From: Photobacterium profundum SS9
GTDB lineage: Bacteria > Pseudomonadota > Gammaproteobacteria > Enterobacterales > Vibrionaceae
Direction: 5' to 3'
Length of the DNA: 64,000 bases
Assembly: GCF_000196255.1 (NCBI RefSeq)
Contig: NC_006370.1
Coordinates: forward strand, 3,894,550-3,958,549
Under the pieces are notes generated by a model that was not told the origin of the DNA, searched no databases, and saw nothing but the letters and a program-made list of their open reading frames with translations. A program made the translations under genes and the position numbers. Below are positions 26,779 through 36,371 of this stretch, piece by piece (the stretch's first letter is position 1; the number at the start of each line of letters is the position of its first letter).

Positions 26779-27411
26779 TTATAGTTTATGCCTGAGCTCA
26801 CGACGCTCACGCTCTTTACGGTACCAATAGGCACCTTTTGCAATTGTTCTTAATTGCATGATAAGTTTTTCTTCATGCTCTTCACGAGCCTGAGGATCAA
26901 GATCTAGCGCATCTGCACCAGAGCTAAATACCAAGGTGACCGATGCTTCTGCCTGAATATAGGCTTCTTCATGCGTAACACCTGTTTTTGCCTCAAGGTA
27001 CTCGGTAAGTTCAGCAACAAAATGTTGAATTTCACGAGCAACCGCGGCACGAAACGCTGTGGATGTTCCCGAGCGTTCACGTAAAAGTAGTCTAAATACG
27101 TTTGGACTACTTTCAATAAATTCCATAAATGTTTCGACAGATGTGCGAATTACACTGCCTTCTTCAGCAATACGCTGTCTAGCTTGTCTCATTAATTGAC
27201 GAAGGATAAGACCACCTTCATCAACCATGGTTAAACCAAGCTCATCCATGTCTTTAAAATGACGATAAAAAGACGTCGGGGCAATACCGGCTTCTCTTGC
27301 TACCTCACGTAGGCTGAGGCTGGAAAAACTACGGTCTGCACTTAACTGGCTAAACGCAGCATCGATAAGTGAGCGGCGCGTTTTTTCTTTTTGTTGAGCC
27401 CTAATCCCCAT
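26779..27411 (-). CDS. fabR: TetR-family repressor of unsaturated fatty acid synthesis
   Basis: Represses fabA/fabB-type genes in response to the balance of unsaturated and saturated acyl thioesters. The 210 residues begin [20 protein letters not shown], followed by the helix-turn-helix [20 protein letters not shown] (about residues 32-51). The C-terminal ligand domain carries [12 protein letters not shown]. Similarity to E. coli FabR runs over most of the protein. It is divergent from sthA and upstream of yijD, the same arrangement as in enterobacteria. In a cold or pressure-adapted marine bacterium this regulator bears on membrane fluidity. Confidence 0.94.
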   Translation of the reverse strand: MGIRAQQKEKTRRSLIDAAFSQLSADRSFSSLSLREVAREAGIAPTSFYRHFKDMDELGLTMVDEGGLILRQLMRQARQRIAEEGSVIRTSVETFMEFIESSPNVFRLLLRERSGTSTAFRAAVAREIQHFVAELTEYLEAKTGVTHEEAYIQAEASVTLVFSSGADALDLDPQAREEHEEKLIMQLRTIAKGAYWYRKERERRELRHKL

Positions 27412-27751
27412 GAATCTATAGCTTCTCTATGAACTTTTTTGCAACTATACGCTGTTTTATCTATCACTTCAGCGTGAATGGTAATTACACCTGCATCTGA
27501 ACATACTAAATCCTGATGGAAGCTGAATCAAAGCAGTAATTATGAGTTTTAATGTTTCATCACAAATTCATCACGCGATGATTAAAACAATAATCATCAT
27601 TTTAAAGTAGCGAAATACACATTTTCATCATATTTCGTTAGAACAACGTGATCACTACCCACCTATCGACTACCGCCGATTCTACCACACGCCATAAAAA
27701 GTTAAACTATCGCTATGCCAATGTTGCACAGATGATAATGAAGGCCAAATA
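27412..27751. other. fabR-sthA divergent intergenic region
   Basis: 340 bases between divergent starts. It must hold both promoters, but I saw no convincing sigma-70 pair or FabR-type operator. An imperfect inverted repeat around 27567-27600 (repeated ATCATC/GATGAT words) is the only structure noted. Confidence 0.6.
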
Positions 27752-29161
27752 ATGACAAAAAACAAAAAGCCCACTCACTTTGATGCCATTATTATTGGCA
27801 GCGGTCCTGGTGGAGAAGGGGCTGCAATGGGGCTAACCAAAGCTGGATTAAATGTCGCGGTAATCGAGAGAGAAAATAGCGTAGGAGGAGGATGTACTCA
27901 CTGGGGAACCATTCCATCTAAAGCACTCAGACATGCCGTCAGTCGTATTATTGAGTACAATCAAAACCCCCTTTATTGCAAAAACAATTCCAGCCTACAC
28001 AGTACCTTTAGCCAAATTTTAGGTCACGCTCAAGATGTTGTGAATAAACAAACTCGAATGCGCCAAGGCTTTTACGATCGTAATAAATGTAGCCTCATTT
28101 TTGGCGAAGCCAGCTTTATTGATGCTCATACCGTTCGAGTAAAAAATGCCGATAACAGCACCGATTTGTATAGTGCTGATAAGTTTGTAATCGCAACAGG
28201 CTCACGCCCTTATCATCCTGAAGGCGTTGATTTTGATCATTCTCGTGTCTATGACAGTGATTCAATTCTGCAGCTAGAGCACGACCCTCGCCATATCATC
28301 ATTTATGGTGCTGGTGTTATTGGCAGCGAATATGCGTCTATTTTTAGAGGGTTAGGCGTAAAAGTCGATCTCATCAATACTCGTCATCGTTTATTAGAAT
28401 TTTTAGATAACGAGATCTCTGACTCACTGTCTTACCACCTATGGAATAGTGGTGCAATGATACGAAACGGTGAAACATTTGAGAAAATAGAAGGCACTGA
28501 TGACAGCATTATCCTGCACTTAGAATCAGGCAAAAAAATGCGTGCAGATTGCTTGTTATATGCCAATGGACGTACAGGCAATACCGACAAGCTCAATTTA
28601 AACAAGGTAGGCTTAACACCCGACTCTCGTGGCCAACTTGCCGTTAACCAGAATTACTGTACCGATGTGGATCATGTGTACGCTGTTGGGGATGTTATTG
28701 GCTACCCAAGCCTTGCAAGCGCCGCTTATGATCAAGGTCGCTTTGTTGCACAAGCAATAACAACAGGAGAAGCACAAGGTAGCTTGATTGATCATATTCC
28801 GACAGGTATCTACACCATTCCTGAAATCAGCTCTGTGGGTAAAACAGAACAGCAACTAACGGCAGACAAAGTACCTTATGAAGTGGGTCGCTCTCAGTTT
28901 AAACACCTCGCTCGTGCTCAAATTGCAGGGACAGAAGTGGGAAGCTTGAAGATCCTCTTTCATCGCGAAACCAAAGAGATCTTAGGGATCCACTGCTTTG
29001 GTGAGCGTGCTGCAGAGATCATCCATATCGGTCAAGCGATCATGGAGCAAAAAGGGGACGGTAATACGATCGATTATTTCGTCAATACCACCTTCAACTA
29101 TCCGACAATGGCAGAAGCTTATCGCGTTGCAGCATTGAACGGTCTAAATCGTTTATTTTAA
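27752..29161 (+). CDS. sthA: Soluble pyridine nucleotide transhydrogenase
   Basis: FAD enzyme that passes hydride between NADPH and NAD+, helping to balance the two pools. The 469 residues resemble E. coli SthA (466) and the dihydrolipoamide dehydrogenase superfamily. An N-terminal FAD dinucleotide fold [13 protein letters not shown] is followed by [15 protein letters not shown], where the second redox Cys of the superfamily is replaced by Thr, as expected for SthA. A second dinucleotide fold [13 protein letters not shown] and the FAD motif [14 protein letters not shown] follow. The start has a GAAGG site. A terminator follows. Confidence 0.96.
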   Translation: MTKNKKPTHFDAIIIGSGPGGEGAAMGLTKAGLNVAVIERENSVGGGCTHWGTIPSKALRHAVSRIIEYNQNPLYCKNNSSLHSTFSQILGHAQDVVNKQTRMRQGFYDRNKCSLIFGEASFIDAHTVRVKNADNSTDLYSADKFVIATGSRPYHPEGVDFDHSRVYDSDSILQLEHDPRHIIIYGAGVIGSEYASIFRGLGVKVDLINTRHRLLEFLDNEISDSLSYHLWNSGAMIRNGETFEKIEGTDDSIILHLESGKKMRADCLLYANGRTGNTDKLNLNKVGLTPDSRGQLAVNQNYCTDVDHVYAVGDVIGYPSLASAAYDQGRFVAQAITTGEAQGSLIDHIPTGIYTIPEISSVGKTEQQLTADKVPYEVGRSQFKHLARAQIAGTEVGSLKILFHRETKEILGIHCFGERAAEIIHIGQAIMEQKGDGNTIDYFVNTTFNYPTMAEAYRVAALNGLNRLF

Positions 29162-29189
29162 GATCAAGTTAAAAATACAGCTTAAACAA

Positions 29190-29220
29190 TAAAAACGGAG
29201 CCACTCGGCTCCGTTTTTAT
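29190..29220. terminator. Bidirectional terminator between sthA and cysQ
   Basis: AAAAACGGAGCC/GGCTCCGTTTTT with a four-base loop lies between the convergent genes. Confidence 0.92.
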
Positions 29221-29251
29221 TTAATTCGAATTTACTAAGGCATGTTGACGC

Positions 29252-30085
29252 TTACTGGACATCAATCAAGCGATTGTCTGGCGTTAGAATATCTGCCCAT
29301 GGCAAAGATTCGTCACCGAGTGTAATGAAATTCGGATTTTCTAACGTATCACGCTCGTTATAAGACAGCGGGTTAAGATGCGTATTCAATATGCGTCCAC
29401 CAGCCTCTTCAACAATACATTGCGTCGCGGCGGTATCCCACTCACCAGTTGGACCAAGACGTAAATAACAATCTACAGCCCCTTCAGCGACCAAGCAGGC
29501 TTTCAATGCCGCAGAGCCAAGCGGTACCAATTCATAGTTCAATGCTGGATCTAAGCGATTAGTAATCGCACTGATATCTTGGCGGCGACTAATCGCAACA
29601 GCTATTGATTGGGTCGGCAATTCATGCTTATGTGTCGAAATACGAACGGTTTCACCCTCAGGTGTAATCTTCCATGCGCCTTTCCCACTATATGCATAAT
29701 AAACGACCCCAGAAACGGGGGCGTATACTACACCCATAATTGGCTTATTACCTTCAACCAAAGCAATAATCGTCGCGAAATCACCACTGCCAGCAATAAA
29801 CTCTTGCGTACCATCCAATGGGTCGACCAACCAATAGCGATCCCATTTACTACGCTCTTTTAGCGGTACAGTGGCATCTTCTTCAGACAATACTGGAATA
29901 TTAGGAGTAAGTTCTGTGAGCCGCTCAACGACTAATTTATGAGCCGCTAAGTCAGCACTCGTAACAGGCGTGTTATCTTGTTTTATGTATTTTTCAAACT
30001 GACCACGTTGATAAATATCTAAAATCACTTGCCCAGATTCGCGAGCGATATCGACCACCGAGGGAATGAGGTGAGATAATTCCAT
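29252..30085 (-). CDS. cysQ: 3'(2'),5'-bisphosphate nucleotidase
   Basis: Removes the 3'-phosphate of phosphoadenosine phosphate formed during sulfate assimilation. It belongs to the inositol monophosphatase fold. Metal-site motifs are seen: LSEEDA near residue 65, WLVDPLDGTQEFI near 85-97, and GEWDTAATQCIVEEAGG in the C-terminal part. It is slightly longer than E. coli CysQ (246) at 277 residues. An AGGAG site supports the start. It follows nudE by 9 bases, an arrangement shared with Vibrio. Confidence 0.93.
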   Translation of the reverse strand: MELSHLIPSVVDIARESGQVILDIYQRGQFEKYIKQDNTPVTSADLAAHKLVVERLTELTPNIPVLSEEDATVPLKERSKWDRYWLVDPLDGTQEFIAGSGDFATIIALVEGNKPIMGVVYAPVSGVVYYAYSGKGAWKITPEGETVRISTHKHELPTQSIAVAISRRQDISAITNRLDPALNYELVPLGSAALKACLVAEGAVDCYLRLGPTGEWDTAATQCIVEEAGGRILNTHLNPLSYNERDTLENPNFITLGDESLPWADILTPDNRLIDVQ

Positions 30086-30094
30086 AACTCACTC

Positions 30095-30646
30095 CTATTG
30101 TGAGAGTTGTTTTAATGCGAGAAAAAGAGCGGTAATACTTCTTGCTTCAGCAAAATCGAGATGATTGATCAACTCTTCCCCTTGGCTAACAGGCCAACGA
30201 ACAATCTCTAACGGTTCAGGCTCATCACCTTCTAACTGTTCAGGGTATAAATCTTGGGCAAGGAAAAGCGTCATGCGGCTAGAAAAATACGAGGGGGCTA
30301 ATACCACTTCTTTCAATGCCTGTAGTGAATTGGATCCGAAGCCAATTTCTTCTTTCAGCTCACGGTTTGCTGCTTGCTCGGCGCTTTCACCCGCATCGAT
30401 CAATCCTTTAGGAAACCCCAGCTCGTAGTTATCGGTGCCAGCAGAGTATTCTCGAATAAGTAACAAATTACCATCAGCAGTAACTGGTACGATCAAAACG
30501 GCATGACGACCACTTGGCATCATTCGTTCATACGTTCGTTCTACGCCATTCGAAAAACGAAGTTCTAAAGATTCAATTTTAAATAGTCGAGATTGTGCCA
30601 CAACCTCTGTTGATAATATTTCAGGTTTATTCTTATCAGCAGCCAT
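30095..30646 (-). CDS. nudE: ADP compounds hydrolase NudE
   Basis: Nudix hydrolase acting on Ap3A, ADP-ribose and NADH in E. coli. The Nudix box reads GLIDAGESAEQAANRELKEE, with IGFG after it, and APSYFSSRM and DLYPEQLEGDEPEPL match NudE specifically. The start at 30646 (MAADKNKPEIL, 183 residues) is preferred over the longer frame at 30676 because it matches the E. coli length and has an AGGA site. It lies between gspN and cysQ. The 63-base gap to gspN shows no clear terminator, so read-through from the secretion operon is possible. Confidence 0.93.
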   Translation of the reverse strand: MAADKNKPEILSTEVVAQSRLFKIESLELRFSNGVERTYERMMPSGRHAVLIVPVTADGNLLLIREYSAGTDNYELGFPKGLIDAGESAEQAANRELKEEIGFGSNSLQALKEVVLAPSYFSSRMTLFLAQDLYPEQLEGDEPEPLEIVRWPVSQGEELINHLDFAEARSITALFLALKQLSQ

Positions 30647-30739
30647 GCCATATTCCTGTATCACTCTTTCATTCAATTAAAGTTAACCTACCTATTGATT
30701 GAAAGTAAACTTAAAATCGTTCCGCTAAAAAAACGGTGC

Positions 30740-31498
30740 CTAGATACGACCTTTATAGTTGATTTTGTACTGTCCTTTCGTATCTGGCGTACCTAACCAT
30801 TTTAACTGCTTACCAAGTTGGGGTGGAAATTCGGCCCCAGGCTTAAACCAGCCATCAAGACGATAGTTATAGGTTTTATCTAAAGACGCTTTCCAATTAC
30901 TCGATACATCTGCTGAGGATTGATCGATTTGTGCCACTAACCCGCCTTGCTCACAGCTAAGATCGGCAATAACAGGACCTGGATTAATCGACCCAAGAGG
31001 AGAATTTACATTGCCAGAAACCCACGCGAGTGAGCCATCTAAAACATCACAGTACGGCGCTTGATAGCGGTAATCTCGCAATGTCAGTTCAAGATTTCCC
31101 GTAACTGTAGCTGGAATAGGTGCGCGGGCATATTTCAATACATTTTGAGCTGGGACTGAAACCAATAAATTTTCGGCAAAAGGTCCGGATGCGCGATAAC
31201 CAACAACGCCTCGTCCATCAAACCCTAACTCACTACCTTTACCAAAACGAACGTTAAATGCAGCTTCACCAGACAATAACGCACCTAATTTCATGTTCCA
31301 TTGTATGCGTCCAAAACGTTGGTTTTGCCACTGCACCTGAGATGCACTGCCTTGCCAAGGCGTACCACTAACACCTGAAATAGTTAGCCCTTTAACGACA
31401 GGGACTTGTTGCAAAAGCCAAGCTGCGGGAATGTGAGCAACAAGACTACCGATTAATACCGCCCCAAAAGAGACGCCAACTGCTAATTTAAACTTCAC
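30740..31498 (-). CDS. gspN: Type II secretion system protein N
   Basis: Accessory inner-membrane component of the type II secretion apparatus (EpsN in Vibrio). 252 residues with one N-terminal transmembrane segment (about residues 5-25) and a periplasmic domain. WLLQQVPVVKGLTISGVSGTPWQGSA resembles the family. Its exact role is not settled. It is the last gene of the 12-gene leftward operon, two bases after gspM. Confidence 0.92.
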   Translation of the reverse strand: MKFKLAVGVSFGAVLIGSLVAHIPAAWLLQQVPVVKGLTISGVSGTPWQGSASQVQWQNQRFGRIQWNMKLGALLSGEAAFNVRFGKGSELGFDGRGVVGYRASGPFAENLLVSVPAQNVLKYARAPIPATVTGNLELTLRDYRYQAPYCDVLDGSLAWVSGNVNSPLGSINPGPVIADLSCEQGGLVAQIDQSSADVSSNWKASLDKTYNYRLDGWFKPGAEFPPQLGKQLKWLGTPDTKGQYKINYKGRI

Positions 31499-31500
31499 TG

Positions 31501-31977
31501 TTACCCTCGGCCAAGCTGTAAACGGTTCACTTCGACCATACCATTACTCTTCGTTCTTGAGACATCCAAAAACTGGGCTTCAATGCCATATTCTTCGTGT
31601 AAAAATGCCAACCAATTCACAAGTGTATTGAACGGTACTGGTTTAACCCATACTTGGACCGACTCATTGCGAGGCTGCATCCGAATTAGCTCAATACGAA
31701 AACGGTTTGTCGTTTCATTGATAACTTGATTAAGCCCTTTATTGCTCACCGCCGCACTTGCGCCAGATGAGCCTTTTAAACTGGCAATCTGATTCGCTTT
31801 ATCTTCAACCCAACTCAATAGTTGACGTTCAGATTGAATGCGATTTTGAGCCAGGTCGGCACGGTTAGCCAAAGGCTGCCATATACCCCAATAGATTATC
31901 GCCAATATTAACGCGGCTGAACCACCTAACACTAAGCGTTGCTCTCGCTGACTTAAGGTTTTCCACCATGCTTTCAT
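31501..31977 (-). CDS. gspM: Type II secretion system protein M
   Basis: Bitopic inner-membrane protein that pairs with GspL in the assembly platform. 158 residues with a short cytoplasmic start (MKAWWKTLSQREQRLVLGG), one transmembrane helix at about 17-35, a periplasmic coiled-coil stretch, and a small ferredoxin-like domain at the C-terminus. It overlaps the gspL stop by four bases (ATGA), which suggests coupled synthesis of the two partners. Confidence 0.94.
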   Translation of the reverse strand: MKAWWKTLSQREQRLVLGGSAALILAIIYWGIWQPLANRADLAQNRIQSERQLLSWVEDKANQIASLKGSSGASAAVSNKGLNQVINETTNRFRIELIRMQPRNESVQVWVKPVPFNTLVNWLAFLHEEYGIEAQFLDVSRTKSNGMVEVNRLQLGRG

Positions 31978-33293
31978 GATTTTCTCCTTAGTACGACAGT
32001 ACCATTAACCCGCTCACCATCTTTATTCAACTGACCTTGCTCTACGATGAACTGTTCAGCCAGAAGCGTACGAATTTGTTCAAAATGCTGAAACTCTGTA
32101 GAGCTTGCTTGAAGACGTAATTCGCCCCGATTTTCATCGTATTTTACATTTTGAATTGTCATTTGAGGCACTTCACTCAACACGGGTTTTAATTGGACTA
32201 ACCAAGGTAATAACCCCTTATCGTTCCCTGCGCCTCCTAATCGACTGATGGCATTTTTCATCTGGTTTTTCAGATAACTTTGAGAAGGTATGCGTTTAAA
32301 TTCAGGTAAAACCTCACGAAAGATACGTTCGCTTTCAGCACGGTAAACTTGTGCCTGCTGCTCCATTTTTTGAACTGATACTACATGCTCAATAATGACG
32401 GAGGTTAATACCAGCCCTGCTGCAATGGCCACTTTTCGCCAAGGCTTAAGATGTTTACGCCATGCCGATTGAATTTTATAAGGGCCTGATAACAAGTTGG
32501 CTTTACTGTTGGCAGCGCCTTCAGCCAGTAGCTGCATCACCAATTCAGGGGCTTCTGGTTTCCATATACCTGGCATGCCATTGGGGGCTGGGCTGTAATT
32601 ATGAATTACAACGTTTGTCGACTGCTGCAACTCTGTATGAATGGGTTCAACATTCGAGGTATCTGTATCTGTATCTGTATCTGTATCTGTATCTGTATCT
32701 GTATCTGTATCTGTATCTGTATCTGTAGAGAGTACTATTGGGGCTTTCTGCGCCAATAGCCAACTACCAAGCCATGATGGCTCAGCACAAATACCTTGCG
32801 CTTCTGATTGACGAACTAACCATTGTTTCCCCAATTCAACGGCGCTATAACCATCATTGAATAACGGTAAACATAAGCAATCTGGAACCAGCTTAGTGAC
32901 TTCAATACCAGCATCAGATAATGCTTCTAACCATTGTTGAATGAGCTTATGCTCTACGATGGCAACACTGGCAATGTCTCCTTCGCGATTAAGCAAATGT
33001 ACATGAAGAGAATCGACATCTTGTGCTAATTCCTCTTCTAATAGATAAGGTAATACCGCCGTAAGTTGACGCCCACTGCCTGCAGGAATCGCAACGTCGG
33101 TGAGTAATAGTTCACTTGTTGGTGCCAAGGCGATAACTGGACGCTGTGCTGCATACTCTGCAAGTTCGCTTAACTGCGTCATATCGGCTAACTGCCCCGA
33201 CGCAATCACTTCATTTTGCTGTGGCGACCAGACCAGCCATTGCACCGGCTGTGCGGGCCGGCTACTTAGCCTTATTGTCAGAAATTCGCTCAC
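31974..33293 (-). CDS. gspL: Type II secretion system protein L, with a TD repeat
   Basis: Bitopic platform protein that recruits the GspE ATPase to the inner membrane. The GTG at 33293 (VSEFLTIRLSS) is chosen because it has a strong GGAGGG site and matches Vibrio EpsL; an in-frame upstream ATG would add 9 residues. It encodes 439 residues: an actin-like cytoplasmic domain, a transmembrane helix near WRKVAIAAGLVLTSVIIEH, and a periplasmic ferredoxin-like domain. Odd feature: eleven copies of a 6-base unit encode a Thr-Asp run in the linker before the membrane segment. Its first 32 bases overlap the end of gspK. Confidence 0.94.
   Translation of the reverse strand: MSEFLTIRLSSRPAQPVQWLVWSPQQNEVIASGQLADMTQLSELAEYAAQRPVIALAPTSELLLTDVAIPAGSGRQLTAVLPYLLEEELAQDVDSLHVHLLNREGDIASVAIVEHKLIQQWLEALSDAGIEVTKLVPDCLCLPLFNDGYSAVELGKQWLVRQSEAQGICAEPSWLGSWLLAQKAPIVLSTDTDTDTDTDTDTDTDTDTDTDTSNVEPIHTELQQSTNVVIHNYSPAPNGMPGIWKPEAPELVMQLLAEGAANSKANLLSGPYKIQSAWRKHLKPWRKVAIAAGLVLTSVIIEHVVSVQKMEQQAQVYRAESERIFREVLPEFKRIPSQSYLKNQMKNAISRLGGAGNDKGLLPWLVQLKPVLSEVPQMTIQNVKYDENRGELRLQASSTEFQHFEQIRTLLAEQFIVEQGQLNKDGERVNGTVVLRRKS
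32659..32724 (-). repeat. Hexanucleotide repeat in gspL
   Basis: Eleven exact tandem copies of GTATCT on the plus strand (AGATAC on the coding strand), 66 bases, encoding alternating Thr and Asp. The unit is a multiple of three, so copy-number change alters linker length without shifting the frame. Confidence 0.97.
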
Positions 33294-34302
33294 TGATCCC
33301 TCCATAACGGCGACGAACAACCGTCACCTCTTTCTCATCACGTTTAAGTAATGCCACTAACCGTATTCTGGCTCGATCAACCAGTACCTCTGTATCCATT
33401 TGAAAATAGTTACTGCTTACACCAATATGAGTTTTCGCTTTGTCTTTAACAGCACCACTAATAGATGCAATAGCCGATTCAGCAGTAAAGTCAGCAACGC
33501 TATCCCAGCCATCAAAGCGGCGTCCTGAAATAATTTGCTCTGCATCTGATAATGATAATACAGGGCTGTATAACGCAGCCAATAATGCCGCTTGCCCTTT
33601 CTTTAGGGTATTAACATTCAGCACCATATCGTCACTCGGCAACGCGCACAGTAAGTGTTTAACCTTTTCATAAATCGGTGCTGTAACACCGTTTATTGCT
33701 CGAAATTCACTGACATCAGCAATCCAATCATTGGGTGGTAAATAAGGCGGACTAAAACCTTCATACGTGCTGTCTTCCGCACCATAGGCAGATTGCACAA
33801 TGTCATCAGCATCAATATATTCCCAACTTGAATCCGCAATCACTTCCGCGTTGTAGCTATCAACACCGATCTCTTCCAGTAACGCTTGCAAATACGTAAC
33901 TAAGAAAGGTTTTTGGTTTGAGGTCGCGTCTTGTTTGACGTTCTTCAACGCATTAAGATTAAAGCATGCCTGACGGTCGAGAATATTACCGATAACTTCC
34001 CCCCCCTCTAAAGGATAGCGCTGCCCTTCTGTTGCCCATGCCTGATTCAAATTAATGGTGTCGCTATCATCGGTGCTTTGCTGAATCGCCACTTTGGCAA
34101 GCTCTTCCATACCTTGGGCATACCAATAGGCTTGCTGATTAAGTACCTGGTTTTCTACACGGTAAAAATTATGATGTAGCCGCTCAGTCATTTGTGCAGC
34201 CAGTAAAGTCATCAATGCCAATAGTAACAGCACAACGATTAATGCCACGCCTTGTTGCGATTTCATTCTTGTCGGTGCTGTGATTCGGCTTAAATGATTC
34301 AT
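33262..34302 (-). CDS. gspK: Type II secretion system minor pseudopilin K
   Basis: Large minor pseudopilin at the tip of the pseudopilus, forming a complex with GspI and GspJ. 346 residues. The prepilin cleavage site is QQG before VALIVVLLLLALM, and residue 5 of the mature protein is not Glu, as is normal for GspK. A long alpha domain and metal-binding loops follow. The start shares one base with the gspJ stop (TAATG). Confidence 0.95.
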   Translation of the reverse strand: MNHLSRITAPTRMKSQQGVALIVVLLLLALMTLLAAQMTERLHHNFYRVENQVLNQQAYWYAQGMEELAKVAIQQSTDDSDTINLNQAWATEGQRYPLEGGEVIGNILDRQACFNLNALKNVKQDATSNQKPFLVTYLQALLEEIGVDSYNAEVIADSSWEYIDADDIVQSAYGAEDSTYEGFSPPYLPPNDWIADVSEFRAINGVTAPIYEKVKHLLCALPSDDMVLNVNTLKKGQAALLAALYSPVLSLSDAEQIISGRRFDGWDSVADFTAESAIASISGAVKDKAKTHIGVSSNYFQMDTEVLVDRARIRLVALLKRDEKEVTVVRRRYGGISERISDNKAK

Positions 34303-34973
34303 TAAGCTGGATTCCCGTTACTTTCAGCACTCAATCCCGATGTTGGCAGCATATACACACGTTCAATATCACCAAAGTCAGCCAGCGTCATTTTCACCAT
34401 AATACCTTCTGGTAAAACGGCATCTTTCGACCATTCTTCCGTCCATTTATTGTCACTGTAAAAGCGAAACGACAAGTCGGTTACATCCGACAGTATCTCT
34501 CTCACTAAAGGCTCCACGCCAACCACAGTATCGGGATAACGGAACCATACTCGCTCTAATGTATCGTCAAGAATACGGTAGCCAACGCGTACATTTTCAC
34601 CACGGGGAAACATCTGCTGAGGGTTTTGCCAGCCTGCACGCGTAAACGTTATTCCATGACTCGATGAACCTAATAGATACTCACTCGCCAACAACAACTT
34701 ATCACTGGGCTTTTCACCTTGCGTACGAACTCGACGAGCGACTATCTGACGGAAATCGTTATCCATCATGACAACGGCACGTTGAATCGACTGTAAGCGA
34801 TCATTGTGTTCTATCGATTGTTGATTACTGAGTTGAACATTATTTAGCACTTGGTAAGCAGATAAGCTCAACATGGCAAAAACAGCAATCGCGACCAGTA
34901 CTTCTAACAACGTAAAACCTTGCTGCGAAGAATGGAGCCGATGAGAAGAGCAAGGATGATTAATTCGCAACAT
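34302..34973 (-). CDS. gspJ: Type II secretion system minor pseudopilin J
   Basis: Minor pseudopilin of the tip complex. 223 residues with a 19-residue basic leader ending SQQG before FTLLEVLVAIAVF; the mature protein has Glu at position 5. Overlaps the end of gspI by 14 bases. Confidence 0.95.
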   Translation of the reverse strand: MLRINHPCSSHRLHSSQQGFTLLEVLVAIAVFAMLSLSAYQVLNNVQLSNQQSIEHNDRLQSIQRAVVMMDNDFRQIVARRVRTQGEKPSDKLLLASEYLLGSSSHGITFTRAGWQNPQQMFPRGENVRVGYRILDDTLERVWFRYPDTVVGVEPLVREILSDVTDLSFRFYSDNKWTEEWSKDAVLPEGIMVKMTLADFGDIERVYMLPTSGLSAESNGNPA

Positions 34974-35319
34974 AAGTTCTTACCGAGACAACGGATTTCT
35001 TTCGTTCTGAATCTGTGGCAACCGTGACATCAACAGCACGCAAATACCCATCAGCCGTTTTTGTACTTTTTACCGACCAATACCATTCCTGACCGGCGAG
35101 TTTCGATTTGCCACGCTTTTCTGTTGTGGGAATTTCTCCCGAAAGCCGTACCGTGGCGAGCGTATTATCGGCCACCATAATGGCAAAGGTTTTTTGCTCT
35201 AAATATCCTAAGGTATTCAAATGTTGGCTGACCGCTTTCATCACACTCAGTGCTGCGATAGCAAATATCGCGAGAGCCACCAGCACCTCTAATAACGTCA
35301 TTCCACGATTTTTCTTCAT
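34960..35319 (-). CDS. gspI: Type II secretion system minor pseudopilin I
   Basis: Smallest tip pseudopilin, 119 residues. Leader MKKNRG precedes MTLLEVLVALAIFA, with Glu at position 5 of the mature form. It overlaps gspH by four bases. Confidence 0.95.
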   Translation of the reverse strand: MKKNRGMTLLEVLVALAIFAIAALSVMKAVSQHLNTLGYLEQKTFAIMVADNTLATVRLSGEIPTTEKRGKSKLAGQEWYWSVKSTKTADGYLRAVDVTVATDSERKKSVVSVRTYVAN

Positions 35320-35897
35320 CGTTTCTTCTCAACATCTAGCTCTTCACCGGGATGAAGAAGGAATAGCTGTCCGAGTTCATCTGCTTGTACATGCCAAAAT
35401 TGATTTTGCCCATCAACCTCAAAATCTAACGTAAAGGGGGTGTACTCTCCGCTTGCCATCACAACAACCTGTGGTGGCTTAATTTTATTTTTATCAGTTT
35501 GTTCAGCAAACATGTCTTCATCAAATAATGAACCAGGCTTAAACAGGCGATCTTTGTCTTGCCATGAATAACCTCCGATTTCGACCCTTAGGTTAATGTC
35601 TTCACCAACATCGACCTCAGTAAAAAATTTCGATTCTTTTATGGGTTGCCAATCATTACGGGTTAGCTCAAGAAACTGATAACGATGGAGTTCAATCCGA
35701 ATACCGTAATCAACACCATTAAGTAATGCATCCTCGCCCAATAATTGAACGAGCTGATAAAAACGTGCAGCTTCGTCTTTTACCTTATCGTCTTTGCTCT
35801 CTGGCAATGAAATAATCACAGCTACAGCACTGGTTGCTAGCAGTACTAGCACCAACATCATTTCAATTAAGGTAAAACCCGCCGCACGTTTCTTCAT
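35316..35897 (-). CDS. gspH: Type II secretion system minor pseudopilin H
   Basis: Minor pseudopilin linking the tip complex to the major fibre. 193 residues, leader MKKRAAG before FTLIEMMLVLVLLA, with Glu 5. The C-terminal beta-rich domain carries VVVMASGEYTPF, characteristic of the H family. It follows gspG by 17 bases. Confidence 0.94.
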   Translation of the reverse strand: MKKRAAGFTLIEMMLVLVLLATSAVAVIISLPESKDDKVKDEAARFYQLVQLLGEDALLNGVDYGIRIELHRYQFLELTRNDWQPIKESKFFTEVDVGEDINLRVEIGGYSWQDKDRLFKPGSLFDEDMFAEQTDKNKIKPPQVVVMASGEYTPFTLDFEVDGQNQFWHVQADELGQLFLLHPGEELDVEKKR

Positions 35898-35914
35898 ATC
35901 ATTAAACGCTAGAC

Positions 35915-36349
35915 TTAAAAGTCCAGCATGTTCCAGTTGCCAATATCAGTATTATTACCTTCACCGCCTTCTTGACCATCAGCACCTAAGCTAAAGATAT
36001 CAATAGGACCATGTTCACCCGGCATCACATATTGGTACTCGTAGCCCCAAGGATCGTTAGGTAAACGGCGAATGTAGCCACCATCACGGTAATTACGCGG
36101 CTCAGGTGACGATGAAGGCATAGAGACTAATGCTTCTAGACCTTGATCTGTTGTTGGGTAAACACTGTTATCCAACTTATACATATCTAATGATTGCTCT
36201 AACGCACTAATATCGGTAACGGCTTTTTGTTGATCCGCTTTCTCTTTATTACCTAATAGGTTCGGTACCACTAAACTGGCTAATACGCCAAGAATAACGA
36301 TAACGACCATAACCTCTAGCAGCGTAAAGCCGCGTTGTTTGCGTTGCAT
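35915..36349 (-). CDS. gspG: Type II secretion system major pseudopilin G
   Basis: Main subunit of the periplasmic pseudopilus. The ATG at 36349 (MQRKQRG before FTLLEVMVVIVILG) is preferred because it has an AGGAGG site and a normal leader; the frame extends further upstream. 144 residues. The calcium-site region near the C-terminus (SLGADGQEGGEG) and the conserved NDPWGYEYQY are present. It lies 22 bases after gspF. Confidence 0.96.
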   Translation of the reverse strand: MQRKQRGFTLLEVMVVIVILGVLASLVVPNLLGNKEKADQQKAVTDISALEQSLDMYKLDNSVYPTTDQGLEALVSMPSSSPEPRNYRDGGYIRRLPNDPWGYEYQYVMPGEHGPIDIFSLGADGQEGGEGNNTDIGNWNMLDF

Positions 36350-36371
36350 GAAAAAACCTCCAAAGGAAAAA

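Noticed and set aside
32659..32724. Possible CRISPR-like array
   Set aside because: The units are six bases, directly adjacent and without spacers; it is a simple coding repeat.
32462..32728. Plus-strand frame with a Tyr-Leu repeat
   Set aside because: It is the antisense reading of the hexanucleotide repeat inside gspL.
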